Shown: positions 17,707 through 25,525 of the stretch, one piece after another
Layout of the letters: the number at the start of each line of letters is the position of its first letter
Position numbering within the stretch: position 1 is the first letter of the stretch
DNA from: JAGQIB01 sp041393395
GTDB lineage: Bacteria; ARS69
Length of the DNA stretch: 64,000 bases
Direction of reading: 5' to 3'
NCBI GenBank assembly: GCA_041393395.1
Contig: JAWKKG010000003.1
Coordinates: 186,001 to 250,000, forward strand
Made by a program: the position numbers and the translations under genes
The notes under the pieces: generated by a model
Seen by the model: only the letters and a program-made list of their open reading frames with translations
What the model was told of the DNA's origin: nothing
Databases searched by the model: none

Positions 17707-19383
17707 CTAGCGGCCCCGGCCCGTCTTCCGGCGCCCGCCGCGGGAACCGCGTCGGCGACCGGCGCCGCGGCGTCCCCGGCGACTCGACGGCTGCGTCTTC
17801 CGCGCCCGGCGAATCGGGTCGGGCCGCACCGAGATCAGCTCGGACAGGATGCCGCACGCGACCGCCACGAGCAGGACCGGCACCAGGAGCGGTCGGACGT
17901 CCCGCAGCGCGTCTCCCCAACCCTGCTGATGCGCGAGACGGGCGGCGCCGGTCGCGGCGAGCAACACGACGGGCAGGTACGCGATCACGAGGATCGCACC
18001 GCGCGCGAGCGGCCCTTCCTCGGCCTCCCACAGGGCGCGCGCGCCGCGTCCCGCCACGAGGAACATCGCGGGCAGCAGCACGACCGACGCGGCGAGGAAC
18101 GGATCGTGGGGGTGGCCGGCCGGCGTGAATGGGACGAGAAGCACCGTCATCAGGAGCCACGTGATGAGGAACGAGTACTCCTGTCGACGGTAGCGGCCGG
18201 GCTGCAGACCGCGCAGGATCAGCCAGCCGAGTCCGAGCACGAACAGCGGCGGCAACGTGACGGGCAGCTCGGTGCGGGCGGCATGTTCGGGCAGGCGCAT
18301 CTCCAGGAACAGCCACGCACCGAGGAACAGCCACGGCAGGAGTCCCGCGGCGTGCCACGGCTTGCCGCCGGACCACTCGACCCATCGGATCACCAGGATG
18401 ATCGGCAGGGCGATCACCACGAGGATCGCGAGCGAGTGCGTCGGCGCGAGGAAGCGTTCGAACAGATCCGGCCACAGGCTCGCGTCCGACGACGCCCAGC
18501 CCGCGGCCGCCGGGAACAGCTTCGGGAACGCGCCGCTGCCGCCGCCCACGAGCACCTCGGCGCACCACGCGGAGAGCAGGGCGGCGCCCGCGAGCACCAC
18601 GGTGCCGACCGCGGCGAAGAACGTCTTCTCACGCGGCGAGCGCACGGGAAGCGTGGTCGTGGCGGAGTTCGTGCGCCGCAAACCGAGCAGCAGCCAGATC
18701 ACGAGCGTGGTGACGAGTGTCGCGAAGGCGGCGGGGGCCAGCAGAAGGCCGACGCCCAGGAAGACGCCGGCCAGTCCGATCCGGGTCGCGGTGACGCCGG
18801 CCATCTCGACTTCGCGGTGTCGTGACTGGAGCACTACCGCCCACGCCACGCCGAACAGGACGAGGAGCTCCCCGACGACGAACAGGTGCACGGTCGTGCC
18901 CGCCTGTCGCCACGGATCCGAGACCGCGAGCAATGCGGCTGCGAGCAACGCGGCCGCGTCGCCGATCACGATGCGGCCCAGGAAGTAGAGCATCAGGAGC
19001 GCCGCGAACGCGGCGGCGAACGACGGTACGCGGGCCCGCGCGCGCATCTCCGGCGTGATGTTCGCGATCTCGACGCCTTCGATCTCCGCGCCCGCCCACG
19101 CCCACGTGGCGCTCGAGAGCGTTCGCGCGAACGACGTGGCGTCGCTCGCCTGATCAGCCGGCGCCTGAACGTCCCGGATCCACTCGATCTCGCCGGGCCG
19201 CAGGGGAGTGTCGGACAGTCGCGTGAGGTTCGGCAGCCACAGCAGGAAGAGCACCGTGATGCCGAGGGCCGCCCACGGGATCTTCGATTCGATCCCGGTG
19301 ACCTCGCCGAGCAGCTCGGACGTCGGATCGACGATCCGGGGACGCGTTTCCTCGGCCTCGCGCCGCGGGAACGGCCAGGTCAC
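17707..19383 (-). CDS. Polytopic membrane protein resembling GT39/PMT-type glycosyltransferases
   Basis: 558 residues from GTG 19383, which overlaps the tmk stop (GTGA) with GGGAG eight bases upstream. An ATG at 19398 is the alternative and adds five residues. A first TM segment at about 40-58 is followed by an acidic loop and 'ARVPSFAAAFAALLMLYFLG', the reentrant motif common in GT-C transferases of the dolichol-phosphate-mannose class. About ten more hydrophobic helices follow. The C-terminus (about 525-558) is an extremely Arg/Gly-rich basic tail. The likely role is lipid-linked sugar transfer to cell-surface molecules. The usual loop Asp/Glu pair is not clear, so the substrate stays open. 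Confidence 0.6.
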   Translation of the reverse strand: MTWPFPRREAEETRPRIVDPTSELLGEVTGIESKIPWAALGITVLFLLWLPNLTRLSDTPLRPGEIEWIRDVQAPADQASDATSFARTLSSATWAWAGAEIEGVEIANITPEMRARARVPSFAAAFAALLMLYFLGRIVIGDAAALLAAALLAVSDPWRQAGTTVHLFVVGELLVLFGVAWAVVLQSRHREVEMAGVTATRIGLAGVFLGVGLLLAPAAFATLVTTLVIWLLLGLRRTNSATTTLPVRSPREKTFFAAVGTVVLAGAALLSAWCAEVLVGGGSGAFPKLFPAAAGWASSDASLWPDLFERFLAPTHSLAILVVIALPIILVIRWVEWSGGKPWHAAGLLPWLFLGAWLFLEMRLPEHAARTELPVTLPPLFVLGLGWLILRGLQPGRYRRQEYSFLITWLLMTVLLVPFTPAGHPHDPFLAASVVLLPAMFLVAGRGARALWEAEEGPLARGAILVIAYLPVVLLAATGAARLAHQQGWGDALRDVRPLLVPVLLVAVACGILSELISVRPDPIRRARKTQPSSRRGRRGAGRRRGSRGGRRKTGRGR

Positions 19384-20042
19384 GCGTTCCGCTCCCATTC
19401 CACGAGCTTTCCCTCCAGCGTGGATCGCACCCGCTCCCAGACCCGCTCTTCCCCGCCGTGCGTCGGCACCACCCGGAAACGTTCCGGATGCCGTCCCGCG
19501 ATCACGCGGTAAGCGGCGCGCACGCGTTCGTGGAAGCCGAGCGCCTCGCGCTCGATGCGATCGAGCGCTTCGTCGCCGCTTCCGCGACTCTGCCTCCGCG
19601 CGAGCCCTTCCTCGGGGTCCACGTCGAAGTACAGCGTGAGATCGGGCTGGACGCCGTCGGTCGCCCAGTCGTTGAGCCGCTCGACCGTCTCGATGCCGAG
19701 ATCGCGCGCGCCGCCCTGGTAGGCGGCGGACGAATCCGTGAAGCGATCACAGATGATCGACACGCCGCGCGCCAGCTGCCCGCGGATCACTTCCTCGACG
19801 AGTTGCGCGCGCGAGGCGAGGTAGAGGGCGAGCTCCGCCCGGGGATGCAGCGACTCGACTCGATGGAGCAGGAGATCCCGGATCAGCTCGCCGGCGGGAG
19901 TCCCGCCCGGCTCGCGCGTCTCGAGAACCTCGTGCCCCCGCTCGCGCAGGAAGGCCACGATTCGTCGGCGCTGCGTCGTCTTACCGGAACCTTCGCCACC
20001 TTCCAGGGTGACGAACAGCCCCCTCCGGCTCCCCATTCCCAC
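19380..20042 (-). CDS. tmk: Thymidylate kinase
   Basis: 220 residues, normal length. The P-loop is 'EGGEGSGKTTQ' (Lys21), followed by 'TREPGGTPAGE' (the dTMP-binding Arg region), 'ICDRFTDSSAAYQG' (DR[FY] motif), 'LTLYFDVDPEEGLAR' and a LID segment 'RQSRGSGDE'. It phosphorylates dTMP to dTDP in the cytoplasm for DNA synthesis. It is preceded by a 66-base gap after the lipid operon and overlaps the following membrane-protein gene by GTGA. Confidence 0.96.
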   Translation of the reverse strand: MGMGSRRGLFVTLEGGEGSGKTTQRRRIVAFLRERGHEVLETREPGGTPAGELIRDLLLHRVESLHPRAELALYLASRAQLVEEVIRGQLARGVSIICDRFTDSSAAYQGGARDLGIETVERLNDWATDGVQPDLTLYFDVDPEEGLARRQSRGSGDEALDRIEREALGFHERVRAAYRVIAGRHPERFRVVPTHGGEERVWERVRSTLEGKLVEWERNA

Positions 20043-20108
20043 TCCCGCTCGGCACCCGCCGGACCGACCGCATATTGCCGCAGGACGGGAGCGACGTAAA
20101 GCGAACGT

Positions 20109-21152
20109 TCATTCCTCGGGGGCGCGGAGACGGTAGTGGCCGACGCCCCAGGTGTCCCCGCCCCGGCGTCCGAAGAGCTCGCGGCAGGCGAGGAAGAACA
20201 TGCGCCAGCGGCGGTAGGCCCGCGCGCCGACCAGCTGCTCCACGGGCTCGCGCGCGTGATCGAGGTTCCGGAGCCACGCGTTCGCGGTGCGGGCGTAGTG
20301 GGTGCCGTCCCACCACCACTCGCTCTCCACCGCGAACCGGTGCGGGAAACGGTGCGGCAGGTCGCGCGACGGCATCATGCCGCCGGTGAAGAAGTGGCGC
20401 CCCATCCAGTCGCCGGGGCCGTCGGTGGAGTAGAACGTCGCCTCGCGGACATGGGCGAAGACGTGCAGGAACAGGCGCCCGTCCGGAGAGAGCCAGCTCC
20501 GGATCCGTGCAAGCAGCGCGTCCCAGTTCCGCACGTGCTCGAACATCTCCACGGAGACCACGCGGTCGAAGTGCTCCGCGGTCTCGAACCGGTTCACGTC
20601 GGCGGTGACGACACGCAGGTTCCGCAGGCCGCGGCCCGCGGCGCGCGCTTCCACGAACGCCCGCTGCGACGCGGAATTCGAGACGGCCACGATGCGGCTC
20701 GCGGGGAACGCCTCGGCCATCCACAACGACAGCGATCCCCAGCCGCAACCGAGCTCCAGGACGCGTTGCCCGTCGGCGAGATCCGCGTGGCGAGCCGTCC
20801 GCGCGAGGGCTTCGTCTTCGGCTTCCGCGAGCGTCGTTCCCTCGTGGTCGAACCACCCGCAGCTGTACTTGAGTCGCGGGCCGAGTACCGTCTCGAAGAA
20901 CGCCGCGGGCACTTCGTAGTGCTGATCGTTCGCGCGGTCGGCGTCGGCCGCGATCGGGGAGGCCGCCATCGCCCGCAGGTGCGCGCGGAAACGCTCTTCG
21001 AGCTGGTCGAGGGGCAGGGATTCGAGCTCGCGCGCCCAGGTCTCGCACTGACCGCGGATTGCGGCCGCGAGGACCGCATCCGGCACCAGGCCGCGCTCGG
21101 CCGCCTCGATCCCGAGCGGCAGCACGAGGTTCGGCAGGGAAAGCGTGCTCAC
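20109..21152 (-). CDS. Cfa-family SAM-dependent methyltransferase, second copy in lipid operon
   Basis: 347 residues; starts at GTG 21152 overlapping the DUF1295 stop (GTGA). A helical N-terminus leads to 'NDQHYEVPAAFFETVLG', 'LKYSCGWF', SAM motif I 'VLELGCGWGSLSLWMAE', 'VAVSNSASQRAFVE', 'VSVEMFEHVRNWD' and 'GRLFLHVFAH'. These are the landmarks of the cyclopropane fatty acid synthase/mycolate methyltransferase class (COG2230), though it lacks the longer N-terminal domain of true Cfa. It probably transfers a methyl or methylene group to an unsaturated acyl chain. It is the last gene of the five-gene lipid operon. Having two such methyltransferases suggests two successive acyl modifications. 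Confidence 0.85.
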   Translation of the reverse strand: MSTLSLPNLVLPLGIEAAERGLVPDAVLAAAIRGQCETWARELESLPLDQLEERFRAHLRAMAASPIAADADRANDQHYEVPAAFFETVLGPRLKYSCGWFDHEGTTLAEAEDEALARTARHADLADGQRVLELGCGWGSLSLWMAEAFPASRIVAVSNSASQRAFVEARAAGRGLRNLRVVTADVNRFETAEHFDRVVSVEMFEHVRNWDALLARIRSWLSPDGRLFLHVFAHVREATFYSTDGPGDWMGRHFFTGGMMPSRDLPHRFPHRFAVESEWWWDGTHYARTANAWLRNLDHAREPVEQLVGARAYRRWRMFFLACRELFGRRGGDTWGVGHYRLRAPEE

Positions 21153-21934
21153 GACGTGGAACTTCGCGGGGGGCCGGGGAAGAACGCGTTCGTGGTTCGC
21201 TGGTAGGCGCGGTAGGCGTCACCGCGACTCGCGAGCAGTCGCGCCTCGGTGGGGGGAATGCCGGTGACGAACCGGAGGAACAGGTACATCGCGATCGGCC
21301 CGAGCAGCAGCCACGGCCAGCCCGGTCCGCCGAAGCCGAGCGCTACGTACGCCCACCAGTGAATCCACTCGAAGAAGTAGTTCGGATGGCGGGTGTACCG
21401 CCACAGTCCCTCGCGACAGACGCGCCCGCGGTGCGACGGCTCGCGCCGGAATGCGGCGAGCTGGCGATCCGCGAGCCCTTCGCCGCCGACCGACACGATC
21501 CACAGCGCCACTCCGAGCAGGTCGAGCGCCCCGAGTGGAGCCCGGTTCTGCGCGGCACCGAACGCCGGCAGCGCGAACAGCACGATCCAGATCGCCTGGA
21601 GCTGGAAGAAGCCGAGGATCCAGGGCTGGAAGCGGTGCCCGAGCTTCTCGCGCAGGTCGCGGTAGCGGACGTCTTCCGCCTCGCCGCGCACGCGACGCGC
21701 GAGGTGCAGTCCGAGGCGCAGCCCCCAGGCGAGCGCGAGGGCGGCGACGAGTGCGCGCCGGACGGGCAGCCCGTCCGCGAAGGCGGCGAACGTGGCCGCG
21801 GCCAGTCCGGTGCCGAGTGACCACGCGACGTCGACGATGCCCGCGTTGTGCGTGCGTCGCTGGACGAGCCACAGCAGGAACATCCCCGTGGCGGCCACGG
21901 TCCAGACGACTCCGATCAGGCCCCAGCCGCTCAC
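21149..21934 (-). CDS. DUF1295 integral membrane protein (steroid 5-alpha-reductase/ICMT-like)
   Basis: 261 residues from GTG 21934, which overlaps the stop of the upstream cfa gene (GTGA); the longer open frame upstream is a shadow of cfa. Six or seven hydrophobic helices begin at residue 4. The C-terminal signature 'GLWRYTRHPNYFFEWIHWWAYVAL' region (RHPNYF...E.  W) and 'GIPPTEARLLASRGDAYRAYQ' are diagnostic for DUF1295 (COG3752), related to steroid reductases and isoprenylcysteine methyltransferases. The family commonly sits beside Cfa, DUF1365 and COG2907 genes, as here. It probably reduces or alkylates an acyl chain in the membrane; the reaction is unproven. Confidence 0.88.
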   Translation of the reverse strand: MSGWGLIGVVWTVAATGMFLLWLVQRRTHNAGIVDVAWSLGTGLAAATFAAFADGLPVRRALVAALALAWGLRLGLHLARRVRGEAEDVRYRDLREKLGHRFQPWILGFFQLQAIWIVLFALPAFGAAQNRAPLGALDLLGVALWIVSVGGEGLADRQLAAFRREPSHRGRVCREGLWRYTRHPNYFFEWIHWWAYVALGFGGPGWPWLLLGPIAMYLFLRFVTGIPPTEARLLASRGDAYRAYQRTTNAFFPGPPRSSTS

Positions 21935-23178
21935 GTCGCGGCCCCCGGTCGGCGGAAGCGAACCTGTACGTCGTCCACGTAATCCTCCCGGAAGCCGGCC
22001 TCGCAGTACGCGAGGTAGTAATCCCACAGGCGCAGAAACGACTCGCCGTAGCCGAGCTCGCGCGCTTCCGCGCGCCGCGTCCGGAATGCGCTCCGCCAGC
22101 GACGGAGCGTCTCCGCGTAGTGCGGGCCGAGGGAAGACGTCGATTCGAGCTGCAGATCCGTGCCGGCGATCGACTCGCGCATCCACGGCAACGACACGAG
22201 CGAGCTGCCCGGGAACACGCGGAGCTGGATGAAATCCGGATTGCGAACGTAGTGGTCCCAGTCGCGCTCCGCCATCGTGATCGCCTGCACGAGCAGCGTG
22301 CCGCCCGGTCGCAGCAGGTCGGCGCACTTCGCGAAGAACGTCGGGCCCTGCGCGCGGCCGATCGCCTCGATCATCTCGATCGACGCGATCTTGTCGTAGG
22401 TGCCGCGCAGCGTGCGGTAGTCCTGGTCGAGTACCTCCACGCGGTCCGCGAGCCCGGCCGCGCGCACCCGGGCCGTGGCCTCGTGGTGCTGCTCCCGCGA
22501 GATCGTCGTGGTGGTCACGCGGCACCCGCTTCGCGCCGCCGCGCGAATCGCGAAGCTACCCCACCCGGTGCCGATCTCGAGCACGTGGTCCTCCGGTCCG
22601 ATCGCGAGGGCATCGATCACGAGGTCGAGCTTCGCGAGCTGCGCGTCGCGCAGGGAGATCTCCGGTCGCGCGAAGAACGCGCAGGAGTAGGTCATCGTCT
22701 CGTCCAGGAACAGACGGAAGAAGTCGTTCCCGAGATCGTAGTGGTCACGGACGTTCCGTCGCGCGCCCGCCCGCGAGTTCGGACGTTGCGCGTGCCAGCG
22801 ACGGGCGAGCCAGCGGGCGGGACCGGCATCGAGCCAGCCGGGTCCCGAGGAGCGGGCGATGTTGCGTGCGAACACGCGAAGCACGGCCACGAGATCGGGA
22901 CTCGTCCAGTACCCGCGGACGTACGCCTCCGCGAACCCGAGTGCGCCGGCCAGAGTGCAGAGTCGCCAGGTGCGGGAGTCGCGCACCTCGATCCGCCCGA
23001 CGTGGGGATCATCGGTACCGGCACCGAACGTCCGCGAGAACTCGTCCTCGACGACGACGAGTCCGCCGTCCTCGATCGACGCGAGTCGTGCGAGCACTCC
23101 CCGGCGAAGTGCCCCGTCCAGCGGCCGCAGCCACGAGCGCGGGCGCCCGGAGACGTCGGAGGACGTGGTCAGGCTCAT
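21931..23178 (-). CDS. cfa: Cyclopropane-fatty-acyl-phospholipid synthase family protein
   Basis: 415 residues, normal Cfa length; the ATG overlaps the DUF1365 stop (ATGA). The N-terminal lipid-binding domain has 'FGEAYVRGYW'-like 'FAEAYVRGYWTSPDL'. The catalytic domain has 'RDHYDLGNDFFRLFLD' and 'MTYSCAFF', SAM motif 'VLEIGTGWGSFAIRAA', 'ISREQHHEA', 'DQDYRTL', 'SIEMIEAIG' and the C-terminal 'RLWDYYLAYCEAGF'. Cfa enzymes transfer methylene from SAM to cis double bonds of membrane phospholipid acyl chains; some relatives make methyl-branched or furan-precursor acyl groups. In this operon it may act with the FAD enzyme at 23993-25306. Confidence 0.92.
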   Translation of the reverse strand: MSLTTSSDVSGRPRSWLRPLDGALRRGVLARLASIEDGGLVVVEDEFSRTFGAGTDDPHVGRIEVRDSRTWRLCTLAGALGFAEAYVRGYWTSPDLVAVLRVFARNIARSSGPGWLDAGPARWLARRWHAQRPNSRAGARRNVRDHYDLGNDFFRLFLDETMTYSCAFFARPEISLRDAQLAKLDLVIDALAIGPEDHVLEIGTGWGSFAIRAAARSGCRVTTTTISREQHHEATARVRAAGLADRVEVLDQDYRTLRGTYDKIASIEMIEAIGRAQGPTFFAKCADLLRPGGTLLVQAITMAERDWDHYVRNPDFIQLRVFPGSSLVSLPWMRESIAGTDLQLESTSSLGPHYAETLRRWRSAFRTRRAEARELGYGESFLRLWDYYLAYCEAGFREDYVDDVQVRFRRPGAAT

Positions 23179-23996
23179 CGCGAGCCTCCCATCGCGCGCA
23201 CGGGCGGGCCGGCGCGTTGGACCTTGTCGGGATGTCCGGGGACCGGACGTTCAGGCCCCGGGTGGTCGAAGCCCGGGACGCCGGCCAGCCGGATGCGCAG
23301 CGCCTGCCAGTAGATCGCGGCCAGGATCTGCAGACCGGGCAGCGGGAACCGAAGCCACGACGCCGCGAGCGAACGATCGTCGATCTCCTGTCGCCGCAGC
23401 GTGAGCGTCGCGTCGAAATCGCGGATCCCGTCGCGGTGCGTCGCGATGTGGACGGCGAGCGAGTCGCCGGGAAACGTCGTGTGCCACTCGTACTCGAGAT
23501 CCATCGGCAGGAACGGCGACACGTGGAACGTCTTCGGCACCCGCCATTGCGCCGGCCGCCCCGGTGCCGGACCCCCCGGCAGCACATAGCAGTGCCGTTC
23601 GTTCCAGGGCGTGTTCGAGACCTCGGCCACCACCGCGTCCGTCCCGTCGTCGCGCTCGTTCGCGCAGTGGTAGAAGCACACCGGGCTCATGTAGTGGCCG
23701 AGCGTGCGAAGCGGCGTCAGCAGTCGCACGGGTCCCGTGGGACGCCGCCCGGTGCGTTCCTGCACGAGGGTGCGCACGCACTCGTCGAGCGGGAGATCCG
23801 GGGCGCCGAGGTGGTCCGCGCGCCGGAACCAGGCGGCCGCCGGCCGCGACGTGGACCAGAGCCAGCGACCGCGAAACACGTCTTCGAGCTCGGTGAGATC
23901 CAGCCAGAAGAGCCGGACGGAGTACGTGAAGTCGCGACGGACCGGACGGAAGCGTCGGTGCCGCACCCGCCCGACGTAGAGCGCGCTCTGCATCAT
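23175..23996 (-). CDS. DUF1365 family protein
   Basis: 273 residues from ATG 23996, overlapping the stop of the FAD oxidoreductase gene (ATGA). The following codon is also ATG. Family features are 'ALYVGRVRHRRFRPVRRDFTY' at the start, 'VRLLTPLRTLGHYMSPVCFYHC', 'VAEVSNTPWNERHCYVL' and 'KTFHVSPFLPMDLEYEWHT'. DUF1365 (COG3496) has no established reaction, but it travels with COG2907, Cfa and DUF1295 in many bacteria, where the set is linked to unusual fatty acids and to membrane or photo-oxidative stress. No signal peptide is seen. Confidence 0.9.
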   Translation of the reverse strand: MMQSALYVGRVRHRRFRPVRRDFTYSVRLFWLDLTELEDVFRGRWLWSTSRPAAAWFRRADHLGAPDLPLDECVRTLVQERTGRRPTGPVRLLTPLRTLGHYMSPVCFYHCANERDDGTDAVVAEVSNTPWNERHCYVLPGGPAPGRPAQWRVPKTFHVSPFLPMDLEYEWHTTFPGDSLAVHIATHRDGIRDFDATLTLRRQEIDDRSLAASWLRFPLPGLQILAAIYWQALRIRLAGVPGFDHPGPERPVPGHPDKVQRAGPPVRAMGGSR

Positions 23997-25306
23997 GCCG
24001 CCTCCGCGCGCCGCCGCGCCGCGCGCTCCACGCTCTCGGCCGCGGCGGTTCCGCTCACCGTGCCGTCTTCGTGAAACCCCGCGCCCCAGTAGGCGCCCGC
24101 GAACGAGGTGTGGTTCCGGCCCTGGATCTCGGGCAGACGCGCCTGCGCGCGCTCGCGCGGCGCGGTGTACACCGGGTGCGCGTAGTCGTATCGCCCGAGT
24201 ACGGCTTCCGGATCGAGCCGGTCGTCCTCGTTCACCGAGACGAGCAGCGGATCGCGCGCGCGGAGTCCCTGCAGCACGCGCAGGTCGTACGTCAGCGTGG
24301 GGCGGTCGGCCGCGGGCGAGATGCGGTAGTTCCAGGCCGCGCGCACGCGGGGACGTCGCGGCAGGACGACCGGGTCGCGATGCAAAGTGGTGGCGTTGCG
24401 CTCGTACGGGATCGCGCCGAGGATCTCGCGCTCTTCGGGCGTGGGCCGGGCGAGAAGGCGGAGCGCCTGGTCCGAGTGGCACGCGAGCACCACGTGATCG
24501 AATCGCTCCTCGGCGCCGCCGGGGAGTCGTAGCGTGACGCCCAGTTCGTCGCGCTCGATCGTCCGGACGGGGCACGAAGTCCGGATTCGATCGCGAAACG
24601 GAGCCACGAGACGATCGACGTACGCGCGCGAGCCGCCGACCACCGTCCGCCACACGACGCGCCTCGCGAGATCCAGCTCCAGCAGGTCGTGGCGCGCGAG
24701 GAAGTCCACGACGAAGCGCACGGGAAACCGCGCGAACGTCCCCGGCGGCGACGACCAGATCGCCGCGCCGAGCGGCAGCAGGTGCTGATCGACGAACTCA
24801 CGCCCGTAGCCGTGCCGCGCGACGAACTCCGCCACCGTCGTGTCCGGCGCGGCGGCCCCGACCTGCGCTTCGCCGTGGCGATAGAAACGGTGGACGTCGC
24901 GCAGGAGTCGCCAGAAGCGCGGCCGGACGAGATTGCGTCGTTGCGCGAACAGCGTGCGGAACGAGTCGCCGTTGTACTCGAGGTTCGTGACGTCGCAGCG
25001 GACGGAGAAGCTCATCGTGGTCGGGCGCGTCTCCACGTCGAGCTCGCGAAGCAGGCGCGAGAACGCAGGATACGTCCGCTCGTTGTACACGATGAACCCG
25101 GTATCCACGGGAACGCGGCCGAGCGGGTCCTCCACGTCCACGGTGTGCGCGTGACCGCCGACGCGCGCGTCGGCCTCGAAGACCGTGATCTGGTGGCGGC
25201 GCGAGAGCTCGCGCGCGGCGACGAGGCCGGACACCCCGGCGCCGACGACGGCGACCCGCAGGGGTGCTTTGGGCAGGGAATGCAACGGAACCTCGGGGTG
25301 GGGCAC
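23993..25306 (-). CDS. FAD-dependent amine-oxidase-fold oxidoreductase (COG2907)
   Basis: 437 residues. The FAD-binding Rossmann motif 'VVGAGVSGLVAARELSRRH' has GxGxxG at 22-27, followed by 'VFEADARVGGHAHTVDV' and 'PVDTGFIVYNERTYP'. The C-terminal FAD contact region is 'FAGAYWGAGFHEDGTVSG'. COG2907 proteins include acyl desaturase-like enzymes of the alphaproteobacterial furan fatty acid pathway (UfaD type), and co-occurrence with Cfa and DUF1365 fits that. It is the first gene of the operon, so the promoter should lie in 25307-25525, which is shared with the divergent SDR gene. Confidence 0.88.
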   Translation of the reverse strand: MPHPEVPLHSLPKAPLRVAVVGAGVSGLVAARELSRRHQITVFEADARVGGHAHTVDVEDPLGRVPVDTGFIVYNERTYPAFSRLLRELDVETRPTTMSFSVRCDVTNLEYNGDSFRTLFAQRRNLVRPRFWRLLRDVHRFYRHGEAQVGAAAPDTTVAEFVARHGYGREFVDQHLLPLGAAIWSSPPGTFARFPVRFVVDFLARHDLLELDLARRVVWRTVVGGSRAYVDRLVAPFRDRIRTSCPVRTIERDELGVTLRLPGGAEERFDHVVLACHSDQALRLLARPTPEEREILGAIPYERNATTLHRDPVVLPRRPRVRAAWNYRISPAADRPTLTYDLRVLQGLRARDPLLVSVNEDDRLDPEAVLGRYDYAHPVYTAPRERAQARLPEIQGRNHTSFAGAYWGAGFHEDGTVSGTAAAESVERAARRRAEAA

Positions 25307-25412
25307 CGAGTCGCCTTCATACTACTGTCGGGGCGCGGGAGGCGGCAAGCGGACGGGCCAGGGGTAGGGCGGCCGTGGTCGGCGCGTGGGCAGGCGGCGC
25401 CGCGAGCGAGGT

Positions 25413-25471
25413 GTCGGGGAAGGCGTCGACGGCGGGCTCCGCTTGAGACGTCGGGGAAGGCGTCGACGGCG
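25413..25471. repeat. Two direct copies of a 22-base sequence in the divergent intergenic region
   Basis: Identical 22-base copies lie at 25413-25434 and 25450-25471, a period of 37 bases, with a shared core reading GGGGAAGGCGTCGACGGCG. They sit between the lipid operon (-) and the SDR gene (+), so they could be paired regulator sites. GTCGAC in the core is a palindrome. The rest of the 219-base gap shows no gene. Confidence 0.6.
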
Positions 25472-25525
25472 AGCGCCGTTCGGTCCATCCTCGACGCATC
25501 CTCGGAGTGCCCCGGGAGTGATGGC

